Positions 12,152 through 19,263 of a stretch of 19,263 bases of DNA are shown here, piece after piece. Position 1 is the first letter of the stretch; each line of letters starts with the position of its first letter. The notes beneath the pieces were generated by a model. The model saw only the letters and a list, made by a program, of their open reading frames with translations. It was not told where the DNA came from and did no database searches. The stretch lies in contig JBDHUL010000012.1 in the NCBI GenBank assembly GCA_039812985.1, positions 1-19,263 on the forward strand, read 5' to 3'. This stretch comes from JAPUDS01 sp039812985. GTDB taxonomy: Bacteria > Patescibacteriota > Saccharimonadia > Saccharimonadales > Saccharimonadaceae. Position numbers and translations under genes: made by a program.

Positions 12152-12718
12152 ATGAAAAAATATTTAGTAGCAGCAGGCATAACGGCAGCAGCGGGGCTTG
12201 CAGGCGTGACAGGGCTAGCGGTGGCAAACGCCGCTACCACGAACGGTACGAACCCGATGTCGAGCCTTGTCGATGCCATAGCGAAGAAGTTTAACCTCAA
12301 AACGACAGACGTTCAGGCAGTGTTTGATGAACAAAAGGCTACGATGGATGCCGAGCGAGAAACGAAGGTAAAGGAAGAAGTCTCACAGCTCGTTAAAGAC
12401 GGCAAGCTGACGCAGGCGCAAGCGGATAAAATAAACGCTAAACGTGCAGAGCTGGAAAAAGAACGCGAGGCAAACCGGACGGCTGACCAAACTCTGACCG
12501 ATACCCAGCGTAAAGAAAAGATGGACGAACGTAAAACGACACTCGATACATGGCTGAAAGATAGCGGTATAGATACCAAGTACGGCTACTTGCTTATGGG
12601 TGGGCGGGGCCACGGTGGGCCTGGCGGTCCTGGCGGTCATGGTGCGCGCGGTGATGGGCAGGGTGGTAACTCATCGAGCTCGAGCAGCTCTTCGTCTTCG
12701 ACGACTAGCAACAACTAA
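12152..12718 (+). CDS. Exported helical protein with two LTxxQ motifs and a Gly/Ser tail
   Basis: A 188-aa protein with a signal peptide (KK at 2-3, hydrophobic 5-24, cleavage after ANA at 25-27). The mature part is charged and helical: KKFNLKTTDVQAVFDEQ, then GKLTQAQADKI with LTQAQ at 86-90, then LTDTQRKEKMDER with LTDTQ at 115-119. LTxxQ is the hallmark of the CpxP/Spy periplasmic stress chaperones, though overall similarity cannot be shown here, and small exported proteins of the DUF2680 type use similar words. The C-terminus is a flexible tail of GGPGG repeats, then about ten Ser and a TTSNN end. AAGGAG lies nine bases before the ATG. A terminator follows, then a response regulator and kinase in the same direction, which suggests a sensor-and-target module. 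Confidence 0.8.
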   Translation: MKKYLVAAGITAAAGLAGVTGLAVANAATTNGTNPMSSLVDAIAKKFNLKTTDVQAVFDEQKATMDAERETKVKEEVSQLVKDGKLTQAQADKINAKRAELEKEREANRTADQTLTDTQRKEKMDERKTTLDTWLKDSGIDTKYGYLLMGGRGHGGPGGPGGHGARGDGQGGNSSSSSSSSSSTTSNN

Positions 12719-12748
12719 TACACTAACGATACTACTCCCTATCTTGAA

Positions 12749-12777
12749 GAAATCCGCCCGCTTTACGGGCGGTTTTC
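12749..12777 (+). terminator. Intrinsic terminator of the exported protein gene
   Basis: CCGCCCG (12754-12760) and CGGGCGG (12766-12772) with a five-base loop, followed by TTTT and flanked by an A-run. It separates the gene from the two-component system. Confidence 0.9.
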
Positions 12778-12800
12778 TCAGGTTTGTTTCAGAAAACACG

Positions 12801-12806
12801 TATACT
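12801..12806 (+). promoter_or_regulatory. -10 box of the two-component operon
   Basis: TATACT, eight bases before ATG 12815. The predicted start near 12813 makes the message nearly leaderless. No good -35 is seen. Confidence 0.55.
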
Positions 12807-12814
12807 ATGAAGGT

Positions 12815-13498
12815 ATGAAATTGCTCATAGTCGAAGACGAACGAAAAATTGCACGGGCGCTCAAATTGGGGTTTGAACAGGAGCGTGCCGTGGTGGAGCT
12901 GTGCTATGACGGCCCGACGGGCCTTAGTGCAGCCCAAGGAGACGACTACGACGTGATTGTGCTTGATCGCATGGTGCCAGGGGGTATAGACGGAGTTGAA
13001 ATCTGCGAGAAACTCCGTTCTTCTGGCGTTAAAACACCGATTATCATGTTGACGGCAAAAGGGCAGATACGCGACCGCGTGGCTGGGTTGAATGCCGGAG
13101 CTGATGACTATTTGACGAAGCCGTTTAGTTTTGAGGAGCTGCTTGCGCGGGTGCGGGCGTTGTTGCGTCGTCCTCACGACACGACGACGAATGTTCTTAC
13201 TGTTGGAGACCTCGAATTGGACAGCGTGAGTTATGAAGCTCGTCGGGGTGGAGAAAGTATTGCGTTGACGCAAACTGAATTTTCGCTCCTAGAATACCTT
13301 ATGAGAAACGCCGGGCGCGTACTGGGAAAGGAAACTATCATTAACCACGTATGGGATTTTGATGCCGATGTACTGCCTAATACGGTTGAGGCCTACATAG
13401 GGTATTTGCGGACAAAAGTTGATCGGGCATTTCCCCAGAAACCGTCGCTTATCCAGACGGTGCGCGGGTTTGGGTATAAAATCGAGGCAAGTCCATGA
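12815..13498 (+). CDS. OmpR/PhoB-family response regulator
   Basis: A 227-aa DNA-binding regulator with both domains complete. The receiver has the acidic pair in IVEDE (Glu7, Asp8), the phosphorylation site Asp51 in VIVLDRMVPGG, Thr80 in MLTAK and Lys102 in LTKPF. After a short linker, the winged-helix output domain runs from about 128 to the end, with LTQTEFSLLEYLMRNAGRV, the recognition-helix region PNTVEAYIGYLR and the wing IQTVRGFGYKI. It should bind tandem DNA sites as a dimer when phosphorylated by the kinase encoded next. The last four bases overlap the kinase start (ATGA), so the pair is coupled. The exported LTxxQ protein just upstream is a plausible target or modulator. Confidence 0.93.
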   Translation: MKLLIVEDERKIARALKLGFEQERAVVELCYDGPTGLSAAQGDDYDVIVLDRMVPGGIDGVEICEKLRSSGVKTPIIMLTAKGQIRDRVAGLNAGADDYLTKPFSFEELLARVRALLRRPHDTTTNVLTVGDLELDSVSYEARRGGESIALTQTEFSLLEYLMRNAGRVLGKETIINHVWDFDADVLPNTVEAYIGYLRTKVDRAFPQKPSLIQTVRGFGYKIEASP

Positions 13499-14529
13499 AA
13501 CGAGGTCGCCGACACGCGGGATTATTTGAATCGACAACGCTACGGTTGACTGTGTGGTATGTAACACTCCTCATGATGCTGAGTTTGCTACTCAGCGTAG
13601 TGGTGTATGAGGTAGCGACAAACGAATTCAACCACGCATTACGTCCAGTGCCGCCAGAGCTCCAACAAGAGTTGCAACAAAATAACCCGTTGTTCTCTTC
13701 GAACCGAAATAGTTTTCGGGCGGAGCGTCAGCGGCGTCTCGCCGAAAGTAGTACAAGGATTGTCGGTAGTCTGGTTATCTTCAATGCTGTTGTGCTTGCG
13801 GGCGGAACGGCCCTTAGTTACCTGCTGGCTCGGCGGACACTACAGCCTATCAAAGAAGCGCTTGAGTCGCAGAGTCGATTTGCGTCGGACGCCGCCCATG
13901 AACTACGGACGCCGCTATCGGTTATGCAGGCAGAGATAGAGGTGGGGCTGCGCGGCAAGCAACTTAGCGAAACGCGCTCACGAGATATCCTCTTGAGCGC
14001 CCTTGAAGAAGTGTCGCGGCTAAGAACACTCACTGATAGTCTGCTCGCGCTGGCATCACAAAATGACCTGCCAAAGGAAGTGGTCGAGGTGAGCGATGCG
14101 GTAAAGGAAGCTGTCGGGCGCTTGGCGCCGCTTGCGCGTACGAAACAGATGTCGATTCAGGTCAATGTACCATCTATGCTTGTGGTGGCTCACGGGGACA
14201 GTGTTGTTGAGGTGCTAAGTATTTTGCTTGATAATGCGATAAAATATGCCCCGGCAAAGAGTCCGGTTATGGTTACTGGAACAACAACACACGGCGCCGT
14301 TACAGTATCGGTTCATGACGAGGGTCCGGGTATACCTGCCGACGAGCAGTCGAAAGTGTTTGAGCGGTTTTATCGAAGTGATGCGTCACGTTCGAAGCAG
14401 TATGTTGAAGGGCACGGGCTTGGTTTGTCGTTGGCGCGGCGGCTTTCCGAAGAGATGCACGGCGAGTTGACGGTCGAAAGTGACGGTAAAAAAGGAACGA
14501 CATTTACCCTCACGTTGCCGCAGAAGTGA
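13495..14529 (+). CDS. Membrane sensor histidine kinase
   Basis: A 344-aa kinase with two membrane helices (about 17-38 and 87-111) around a short outer loop of about 48 residues rich in Gln, Asn and Pro (PPELQQELQQ, NNPLFSSNRN). There is no room for a folded ligand domain, so it may sense the membrane or a partner protein. The dimerisation helix carries FASDAAHELRTPLS with the phospho-acceptor His135. The ATPase domain has the N box LLDNAIKYA (Asn247), DEGPGIP, the F box VFERFYRSD and the G2 box GHGLGLSLA. No PAS domain is visible, and the HAMP-like linker is short. It overlaps its regulator by four bases. It resembles EnvZ/CpxA-type kinases in plan. Confidence 0.92.
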   Translation: MKRGRRHAGLFESTTLRLTVWYVTLLMMLSLLLSVVVYEVATNEFNHALRPVPPELQQELQQNNPLFSSNRNSFRAERQRRLAESSTRIVGSLVIFNAVVLAGGTALSYLLARRTLQPIKEALESQSRFASDAAHELRTPLSVMQAEIEVGLRGKQLSETRSRDILLSALEEVSRLRTLTDSLLALASQNDLPKEVVEVSDAVKEAVGRLAPLARTKQMSIQVNVPSMLVVAHGDSVVEVLSILLDNAIKYAPAKSPVMVTGTTTHGAVTVSVHDEGPGIPADEQSKVFERFYRSDASRSKQYVEGHGLGLSLARRLSEEMHGELTVESDGKKGTTFTLTLPQK

Positions 14530-14537
14530 TATATACT
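14530..14537 (+). promoter_or_regulatory. -10 box of tilS, overlapping the end of the kinase gene
   Basis: TATACT (14532-14537), with an alternative extended form TGATATATA (14527-14535) that begins at the kinase stop codon. The predicted start near 14542-14544 favours ATG 14546 over ATG 14540. Confidence 0.55.
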
Positions 14538-14545
14538 ATATGCCA

Positions 14546-15397
14546 ATGAAGTACATCGTTGCAGTGTCGGGAGGGCTTGATAGTGTTGTACTGCTGCATA
14601 TGATGGATACGCTCCACAGGCACGGGTCAGACCTTGCGCTGGTGGTGGCACACGTTGACCACGGAATGCGCCACGACAGCGACGTCGATGCGTGGCATGT
14701 GGCAGCACTGGCTAGGAAGTACGGATGGCCGCTGGAGGTGAAGCGGTTATCGCTTGCTAAAGGGGCAAGCGAAGAAGTAGCGCGAAAAGCCCGCTATGAG
14801 TTTTTAGAAGAGGTACGACAGCGACATGGAGCTGACGGTATTGCGACGGCGCACCATGCTGATGATCTTGTGGAAACAATAGCGCTCAATATTGGCCGAG
14901 GAACGGGCTGGCGAGGGTTGGCGTCTCTTCGCTCGTCGATACAGCGGTATCGACCGTTGCTTGGGGTGTCAAAAGCGAGTCTGGTACAGTATGCGCTCGA
15001 GCATAACCTGACGTGGCGTGAGGACGATACAAACGACGACATACGTTACACCCGTAACTATATTCGCCATGGTATTACGCCGAAACTTGATGCGGCTTCC
15101 CGCAAAAAACTTATCGAACTCGCAAAAAAACAACGTACCTTGCGACGGAAGATTGAGGCAGAGGTGAAAAAAGTTGTCGAGTCGCTGACGCGTAGCGATG
15201 GATTGTCGCGGCACGCGATGATTATGATGCCGGATGAGGCTGCTCTCGAGGTACTGCGCCATGTCACGCGTGGCCGGCATGAACCATTTCAGCTACGGAG
15301 GTTGCTGCACTTTGTGCGGACGGGTCGTCAAGGAGCAGTACTAAATCTAGGCAGGGGCAACAATGCGTTACTAACGCGCACTCGGCTCATCGTCTAG
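14546..15397 (+). CDS. tilS: tRNA(Ile)-lysidine synthetase
   Basis: TilS joins lysine to C34 of the CAU anticodon of tRNA-Ile2 using ATP, changing its reading from AUG to AUA and its charging from Met to Ile. The 283-aa protein has the N-type ATP-pyrophosphatase loop SGGLDS (8-13), HVDHGMR (36-42), TAHHADDLVET followed by GRGTGWRGL, and WREDDTNDD with TRNYIRH. The C-terminal extension seen in longer enzymes (E. coli about 430 aa) is mostly absent, as in short forms such as that of Aquifex. ATG 14546 is preferred to ATG 14540, two codons earlier, because a TATACT box ends at 14537. The gene starts 16 bases after the kinase stop and could also be read through from it. The likely substrate is encoded at 8866-8941. 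Confidence 0.92.
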   Translation: MKYIVAVSGGLDSVVLLHMMDTLHRHGSDLALVVAHVDHGMRHDSDVDAWHVAALARKYGWPLEVKRLSLAKGASEEVARKARYEFLEEVRQRHGADGIATAHHADDLVETIALNIGRGTGWRGLASLRSSIQRYRPLLGVSKASLVQYALEHNLTWREDDTNDDIRYTRNYIRHGITPKLDAASRKKLIELAKKQRTLRRKIEAEVKKVVESLTRSDGLSRHAMIMMPDEAALEVLRHVTRGRHEPFQLRRLLHFVRTGRQGAVLNLGRGNNALLTRTRLIV

Positions 15398-15468
15398 CGA
15401 CAGGTGTGATACCATAGTAAGACAGATAAAGAACTATTTGATATTAAGAGGAAGAAGTAGATTTACCT

Positions 15469-17334
15469 ATGCCAAAAGCACAAAAACCATCACGCCGTTC
15501 AGGCTCGCAGTATGTCCGCAGCGGGCTGTTTATAGCGATACTTGTCTTGCTTGGGTTGGGATTTGCCGCGTTGTTCCTGCCAAATACGAACCTGAAAAAT
15601 ACCCCCGTATCTGACGTGATTCGCCGAGCCAACGCGGGTGAAATAGCGAAGATTTCGGGCAACGGTGACGACCTGTTAGTGACCGTCAAGGGACAGGACA
15701 AGCCAAGTGAAAAATCGTTTATCTCCGGCGGCATCAGCACGCTTCTGAAAGACAAATCGGTCGATGCATCAAAAGTGACGCTTGATGATTCAGCACCGTC
15801 GAACACCGAAGGAACGCTTCTTAGTCTGGCAGGGATTATCATCCCGACTATTGTCATTGCGGCCATTATACTATTCATGTTTCGCCAAGCCCAGGGACAG
15901 AACAACCAGGCTCTCGGGTTCGGCAAGAGCAAGGCAAGGCTATACGGTAACGAGAAAAGTAAGGTACTCTTTAAGGAAATTGCTGGAAACGACGAAGCAA
16001 AGCAAGATTTGGTTGAGGTGGTTGATTTTCTCAAGCATCCGAAAAAATTTCAAGATGTTGGGGCAAAAATACCAAAAGGCGTTTTGCTGGTGGGGCCTCC
16101 TGGCACCGGAAAAACCATGCTGGCGCGGGCGGTGGCTGGCGAAGCGGAGGTGCCGTTTTTTAGCATATCGGGGTCGGAGTTCGTTGAGATGTTTGTGGGA
16201 GTAGGCGCAAGCCGGGTGCGCGATTTGTTTGAAAAAGCCAAGAAAAATGCTCCGTGTATCATCTTCATTGACGAGATTGACGCGGTCGGTCGCCGCCGAG
16301 GGAGTGGCATGGGCGGTGGTCACGACGAGCGCGAGCAGACACTTAACCAGATACTCGTTGAGATGGACGGGTTTGAAACGGGGACAAATGTTATTGTGCT
16401 GGCGGCCACGAACCGCTCAGACGTGCTTGATCCTGCGCTACTGCGCCCAGGACGGTTTGACAGACGAGTTAATATTATGCTGCCAGAACGTAAAGACCGT
16501 GAAGCAATTTTGAGAGTGCATTTTGCAAACAAACCAATTGATGGCTCGGTTGATCTTGATAAGCTGGCGGCTAAAACTGCTGGTTCAAGCGGTGCGGATC
16601 TGGCAAACATGGCAAATGAAGCTGCTATTATCGCCGCACGGGCGAACCGTAAGGTCATCAACAACATGGACGTGACTGAAGCGTTTGAGAAAGTTGCCAT
16701 TGGCCCGGAACGCAAAACAAAAATCATGAACGACCGCGAAAAAGAGATGACGGCGTATCATGAGGCTGGTCATGCACTGGTCGGACACGTCCTGCCCGAT
16801 AGCGATCCGGTACACAAAGTGACCATCATTCCGCGCGGCGGAACTGGCGGCGTGACATGGTTTATTCCTTCAGAGGATAAAAATTATACGAGCATCGTTG
16901 AGTTCAAGGACGTGCTTGCACGGGCGCTTGGCGGACGTATTGCTGAAGAGGTCGTGTATGGTAAAAACAAGGTGACGACTGGCGCCGGCAGCGACCTGAG
17001 AAAAGCAACCGAAATAGCGCGCGATATGGTCATCGAACAGGGGATGAGTGATCGGTTGCGCGACCAAGTGTTTCATGAAGACAGCGGCGGCCTTATGTTC
17101 GACAAAATGACTCGTGAGCGGCCGTACAGCGACGAGACTGCGGCGGTGATCGACGAAGAAGTGGCAAAGCTTATGCAAGAAGCGGCAGAGCGGGCCCGGG
17201 CAGTCATAAAAGCGAACCCCGAAGGACTGAAGTCTCTGGCGGAGCGACTACTGAAGGATGAGACAATCGACGAAACGGTCGTGGCATCGGTGCTAGCTGG
17301 AGCCAAGTTACCGGTTGCGGCGAAATTGTACTAG
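15469..17334 (+). CDS. ftsH: ATP-dependent zinc metalloprotease FtsH
   Basis: A 621-aa membrane-bound AAA+ protease that extracts and degrades misfolded membrane and some soluble proteins. N-terminal helix at about 18-38, an outer domain of about 85 residues, a second helix at about 120-140, then the AAA domain: Walker A GPPGTGKT (209-216), Walker B IIFIDEID (264-271), the pore-loop motif FVGVG and the second region of homology ending RPGRFDRR. The protease domain has the zinc site HEAGH (431-435) and the third ligand Asp509 in TGAGSDLRKAT. All catalytic residues are present and the length is normal. AAGAAG, about 11 bases before the ATG, and GAGGA further up could serve as ribosome binding sites. 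No clear promoter is seen in the 71-base gap after tilS. A terminator follows at 17374-17405. Confidence 0.96.
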   Translation: MPKAQKPSRRSGSQYVRSGLFIAILVLLGLGFAALFLPNTNLKNTPVSDVIRRANAGEIAKISGNGDDLLVTVKGQDKPSEKSFISGGISTLLKDKSVDASKVTLDDSAPSNTEGTLLSLAGIIIPTIVIAAIILFMFRQAQGQNNQALGFGKSKARLYGNEKSKVLFKEIAGNDEAKQDLVEVVDFLKHPKKFQDVGAKIPKGVLLVGPPGTGKTMLARAVAGEAEVPFFSISGSEFVEMFVGVGASRVRDLFEKAKKNAPCIIFIDEIDAVGRRRGSGMGGGHDEREQTLNQILVEMDGFETGTNVIVLAATNRSDVLDPALLRPGRFDRRVNIMLPERKDREAILRVHFANKPIDGSVDLDKLAAKTAGSSGADLANMANEAAIIAARANRKVINNMDVTEAFEKVAIGPERKTKIMNDREKEMTAYHEAGHALVGHVLPDSDPVHKVTIIPRGGTGGVTWFIPSEDKNYTSIVEFKDVLARALGGRIAEEVVYGKNKVTTGAGSDLRKATEIARDMVIEQGMSDRLRDQVFHEDSGGLMFDKMTRERPYSDETAAVIDEEVAKLMQEAAERARAVIKANPEGLKSLAERLLKDETIDETVVASVLAGAKLPVAAKLY

Positions 17335-17373
17335 AGTGACGATATCTTTCGTGCGGTTACTCGTGTGTCGCAA

Positions 17374-17405
17374 AAACCCGTGTGATATCTGGGATATCGG
17401 GTTTC
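17374..17405 (+). terminator. Intrinsic terminator of ftsH
   Basis: Inner stem GATATC/GATATC (17384-17389, 17393-17398), outer stem AAACCC/GGGTTT (17374-17379, 17399-17404) with a four-base bulge on the left, then a short T-run. The murJ -10 box begins nine bases later. Confidence 0.75.
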
Positions 17406-17412
17406 TGAGGGG

Positions 17413-17418
17413 TATAAT
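17413..17418 (+). promoter_or_regulatory. Consensus -10 box of murJ, exactly leaderless
   Basis: TATAAT, six bases before ATG 17425, so the predicted +1 is the A of the start codon. No good -35 is visible and no Shine-Dalgarno precedes the ATG. Confidence 0.65.
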
Positions 17419-17424
17419 GGAGCT

Positions 17425-19089
17425 ATGGGACGCGTCCAAGCCTTTGTAGCTCGGGCGAATGCGCGCGTGAGCGTGCAGCTCGCCGCCACGATACTCGCCA
17501 GCTCGAGCTTGCTGTCGGCTTTGCTCGGATTTTTGCGTGACCGTCTTATTAACACGTACTACTTTGGTGGGTCTATTTCAAACTATGCCGATGCTTATAC
17601 GATAGCATTTATTATTCCTGACTTTATGTTCTTCGTCCTGGTCTCTGGGGCGCTCAGTGTGACGTTTATCCCGGTGTTTAATGATCGGCTGCAAGCAGGT
17701 AACAAACGTTCGGCTTGGGAACTGTCAACGAGCCTGCTCAATCTGCTGGCGATTGTGACGATGGTAGCGAGTATTCTCATCATCATATTTGCCGAACCGC
17801 TGGTGCGGTATGTGGTCGGGCCGGGGCTTGATGAGGTCGGGCGAGGTCTGGCAGTGAGTATGATGCGGGTTATCGCCGTGAATCCATTTCTATTTGCTAT
17901 TGCGAGTGTTATTACGAGTATTCAACAGGCGATTGGACGGTTTATGTTCTTTGCCCTTTCGCCGGTGCTCTATAACATCGGCATTATTACCGGGCTATTG
18001 TGGTTTACGAATGGTATCAATATATTTGGCTGGCAGGTCTTTGACGGTGGGATTATGGGGGTAGCGCTGGGAGTGGTGTTCGGAAGTGTTTTACAGCTCG
18101 TTGTTGCAGCGATTGGTCTTGCCGGGGTGGGATTTGACTACGATTTTAAGATATTTTGGAAAAATAAAGGGTTTCGGCAAGTGCTCAAGAACCTGCCTGC
18201 GCGGTCGCTTGACCAGGGTATTGATTATTTTAATAACGTCGTTGAGGCTAACCTTGCGTCGCGTATGGTGCAGGGGGCGGTTCGGGCATACAACCAAGCA
18301 ACGGTGCTGCATATGATGCCGGTGACGCTTGTTGGTGTGGCTATATCGACGGCGGCATTCCCCCAGATGAGCGAACGGCTAAGCCAGGGCCGCCCCGACC
18401 TCTTCCGAAAGGAATTGCAATCCATCCTGCGGGTGATTGTATGGCTTGTACTTCCGATAGCGGTGATTACGTTTATAGCCCAAGACTATCTAGCGAGTTT
18501 CTTGTTTACGCAAGGGGCACCAGTTGTCGCAGCCACGCTGGGTATTTTGTGTGTTGCAATAGTCTTTCGCTCTATCTATCACATAGCTTCACGAAGTTTT
18601 TATGCTCAAAAAGACACAAAAACGCCATTGGTAATCTCTATTTTTACGATATCGCTCAATATTGCTCTGGCGGTATCGTTTACGAGCGTGCTTAACTTGG
18701 GTATATATGGACTGGCCTGGGCGCAGTCGCTTGTTGCGCTTGTTGAGGTTGCGATACTTTTTGTCGTCATGAGCCGGCGCATTCCACAGCTGTTTGACCG
18801 TCCATTCATGAAGGCGATATTCCGCATGCTTGTCGCCACCCTGTCTATGGCTGCCGTGACGATACTATGTACGTCGTTCATGGGTCGCGTCGTGCCAGAT
18901 GTAGGGTTCTACATTTTGTTCCCAAAGTTTTGCGTGATTGCCGGGACAAGCTTTGCAGTGTACTTACTCATCAGTAACTGGGCGGGACTGGATGAGGCCG
19001 GGCATGTGTGGGGCCGCATGAAGCAAATAGCGTCACGTATTGCATTCGGCCAGATTCGCTCCAGACCATCAACAAAAGGCCAGGGATAA
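17425..19089 (+). CDS. murJ: Lipid II flippase MurJ (MviN family)
   Basis: MurJ moves lipid II, the peptidoglycan precursor, across the membrane. The 554-aa protein has about 14 membrane segments. Family features are the first helix region ending LLGFLRDRLINTYYFG, ADAYTIAFIIPDF with the FVLVSGALSVTFIPVF stretch, LDQGIDYFNNVVEANLAS in the middle, and ISTAAFPQMSERLSQG followed by the LPIAVITF helix. Arg38 in FLRDR corresponds to a conserved, functionally important Arg in this family. The C-terminal 20 residues are basic and cytoplasmic. The length is slightly above that of E. coli MurJ (511 aa). With murC in the same window, it places several wall-synthesis genes together. A -10 box directly before the ATG indicates its own leaderless transcript, and lepA follows after ten bases. 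Confidence 0.93.
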   Translation: MGRVQAFVARANARVSVQLAATILASSSLLSALLGFLRDRLINTYYFGGSISNYADAYTIAFIIPDFMFFVLVSGALSVTFIPVFNDRLQAGNKRSAWELSTSLLNLLAIVTMVASILIIIFAEPLVRYVVGPGLDEVGRGLAVSMMRVIAVNPFLFAIASVITSIQQAIGRFMFFALSPVLYNIGIITGLLWFTNGINIFGWQVFDGGIMGVALGVVFGSVLQLVVAAIGLAGVGFDYDFKIFWKNKGFRQVLKNLPARSLDQGIDYFNNVVEANLASRMVQGAVRAYNQATVLHMMPVTLVGVAISTAAFPQMSERLSQGRPDLFRKELQSILRVIVWLVLPIAVITFIAQDYLASFLFTQGAPVVAATLGILCVAIVFRSIYHIASRSFYAQKDTKTPLVISIFTISLNIALAVSFTSVLNLGIYGLAWAQSLVALVEVAILFVVMSRRIPQLFDRPFMKAIFRMLVATLSMAAVTILCTSFMGRVVPDVGFYILFPKFCVIAGTSFAVYLLISNWAGLDEAGHVWGRMKQIASRIAFGQIRSRPSTKGQG

Positions 19090-19099
19090 CGAGGCAGTC

Positions 19100-19263
19100 A
19101 TGAACCTAGACCATATTCGTAATTTTTGCATTATCGCCCATATTGATCATGGCAAATCGACGCTGGCCGATCGTATGATGGAACTGACGGGGACGGTTGA
19201 CAGGCGCGACATGAAATCGCAGTTGCTTGATAGTATGGATCTCGAACGGGAGAAGGGGATTAC
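19100..19263 (+). CDS. lepA: Elongation factor 4 / LepA (partial, 5' end only)
   Basis: The first 54 codons of a translational GTPase. IRNFCIIAHIDHGKSTLADR contains the G1 loop AHIDHGKST, and LLDSMDLEREKGIT precedes the switch I region. The order NFxIIAHIDHGKSTLADR-TGTV-DSMDLERExGIT is that of LepA (EF4), which binds ribosomes and acts on stalled or assembling ribosomes, rather than of EF-G, BipA or EF-Tu. The start at 19100 has GAGG (19091-19094) six bases upstream and lies ten bases after murJ, so the two are probably co-transcribed. The rest lies outside the window. Confidence 0.93.
   Translation, partial: MNLDHIRNFCIIAHIDHGKSTLADRMMELTGTVDRRDMKSQLLDSMDLEREKGI

Noticed and set aside
12610..12708. 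Possible tandem repeat in the Gly-Pro and Ser tail
   Set aside because: The protein repeats, but the codons vary, so there is no exact DNA repeat and no sign of a variable-number locus.
12671..13273. A 200-codon minus-strand ORF across the terminator and the response regulator gene
   Set aside because: It runs through a good terminator and a certain regulator gene on the other strand, with no promoter or ribosome binding site.
15444..16034. A 196-codon ORF opposite ftsH
   Set aside because: It lies on the non-coding strand of a clear ftsH. The composition (many Ser, Pro and Arg) is typical of an antisense frame.
1..19263. CRISPR array, insertion sequence, phage or toxin-antitoxin pair
   Set aside because: No spaced direct repeats, no transposase or integrase motifs and no terminal inverted repeats were seen. 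Gene content is core-like throughout.

Overview
The window (about 49% GC by eye, UGA read as a stop) looks like a chromosomal core region of a Patescibacteria/CPR bacterium, most likely Candidatus Saccharibacteria (TM7). This is inferred from gene content and style: compact gene packing, a MutY without an iron-sulfur cluster, several small membrane proteins of unknown function, a cysteine-less lipoamide-dehydrogenase-like flavoprotein, and promoters that sit almost on top of start codons. No phage, insertion sequence, CRISPR array or toxin system was seen.

Layout. 1-1301: a divergent pair, a partial metallo-beta-lactamase-fold hydrolase (-) and a mutY-like glycosylase (+), fired from one compact bidirectional promoter. 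1496-3033: an exported protein, a membrane-anchored protein and trmB, whose frame is broken by one base in a run of seven A. murC (-) converges on trmB. 4388-6277: an MFS-like transporter and a two-helix envelope protein. 6349-8107: a 70-aa conserved protein with the best ribosome binding site of the window, an unrecognised 288-aa protein with an exactly leaderless promoter, and a YggT protein. 8223-8941: tRNA-fMet (-), an FtsB/DivIC-like division protein (-) and a CAU tRNA that is probably tRNA-Ile2 (+). 8947-11352: a minus-strand operon of a six-helix membrane protein, a stand-alone ATP-cone protein and a flavoprotein that has lost its redox cysteines. 11453-11871: a consensus promoter with operator-like symmetry driving a 57-aa ORF, then elongator tRNA-Met (-). 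12152-14529: an exported protein with two LTxxQ motifs followed by an OmpR-type regulator and its histidine kinase. 14546-19263: tilS, ftsH, murJ and the start of lepA.

How the genes fit together. Cell-wall and division functions (murC, murJ, an ftsB-like gene, a yggT-like gene), membrane quality control (ftsH) and decoding functions (three CAU tRNAs plus tilS, trmB, lepA) dominate. All three tRNA types with a CAU anticodon lie within 3.7 kb, with tilS, whose product distinguishes one of them, about 2.7 kb further on. The exported LTxxQ protein next to a two-component system suggests an envelope-stress module of Cpx/Spy type, by analogy only.

The signals most worth a second look are: a window-wide pattern of -10 boxes placed 6-12 bases before start codons (leaderless or nearly leaderless transcription); tRNA terminators whose hairpins include the tRNA's own 3' CCA; a tRNA whose leader and trailer pair so that the tRNA becomes the loop of its terminator; the ATP-cone/cysteine-less flavoprotein operon; the trmB frameshift; and a MutY with Glu in place of the catalytic Asp.
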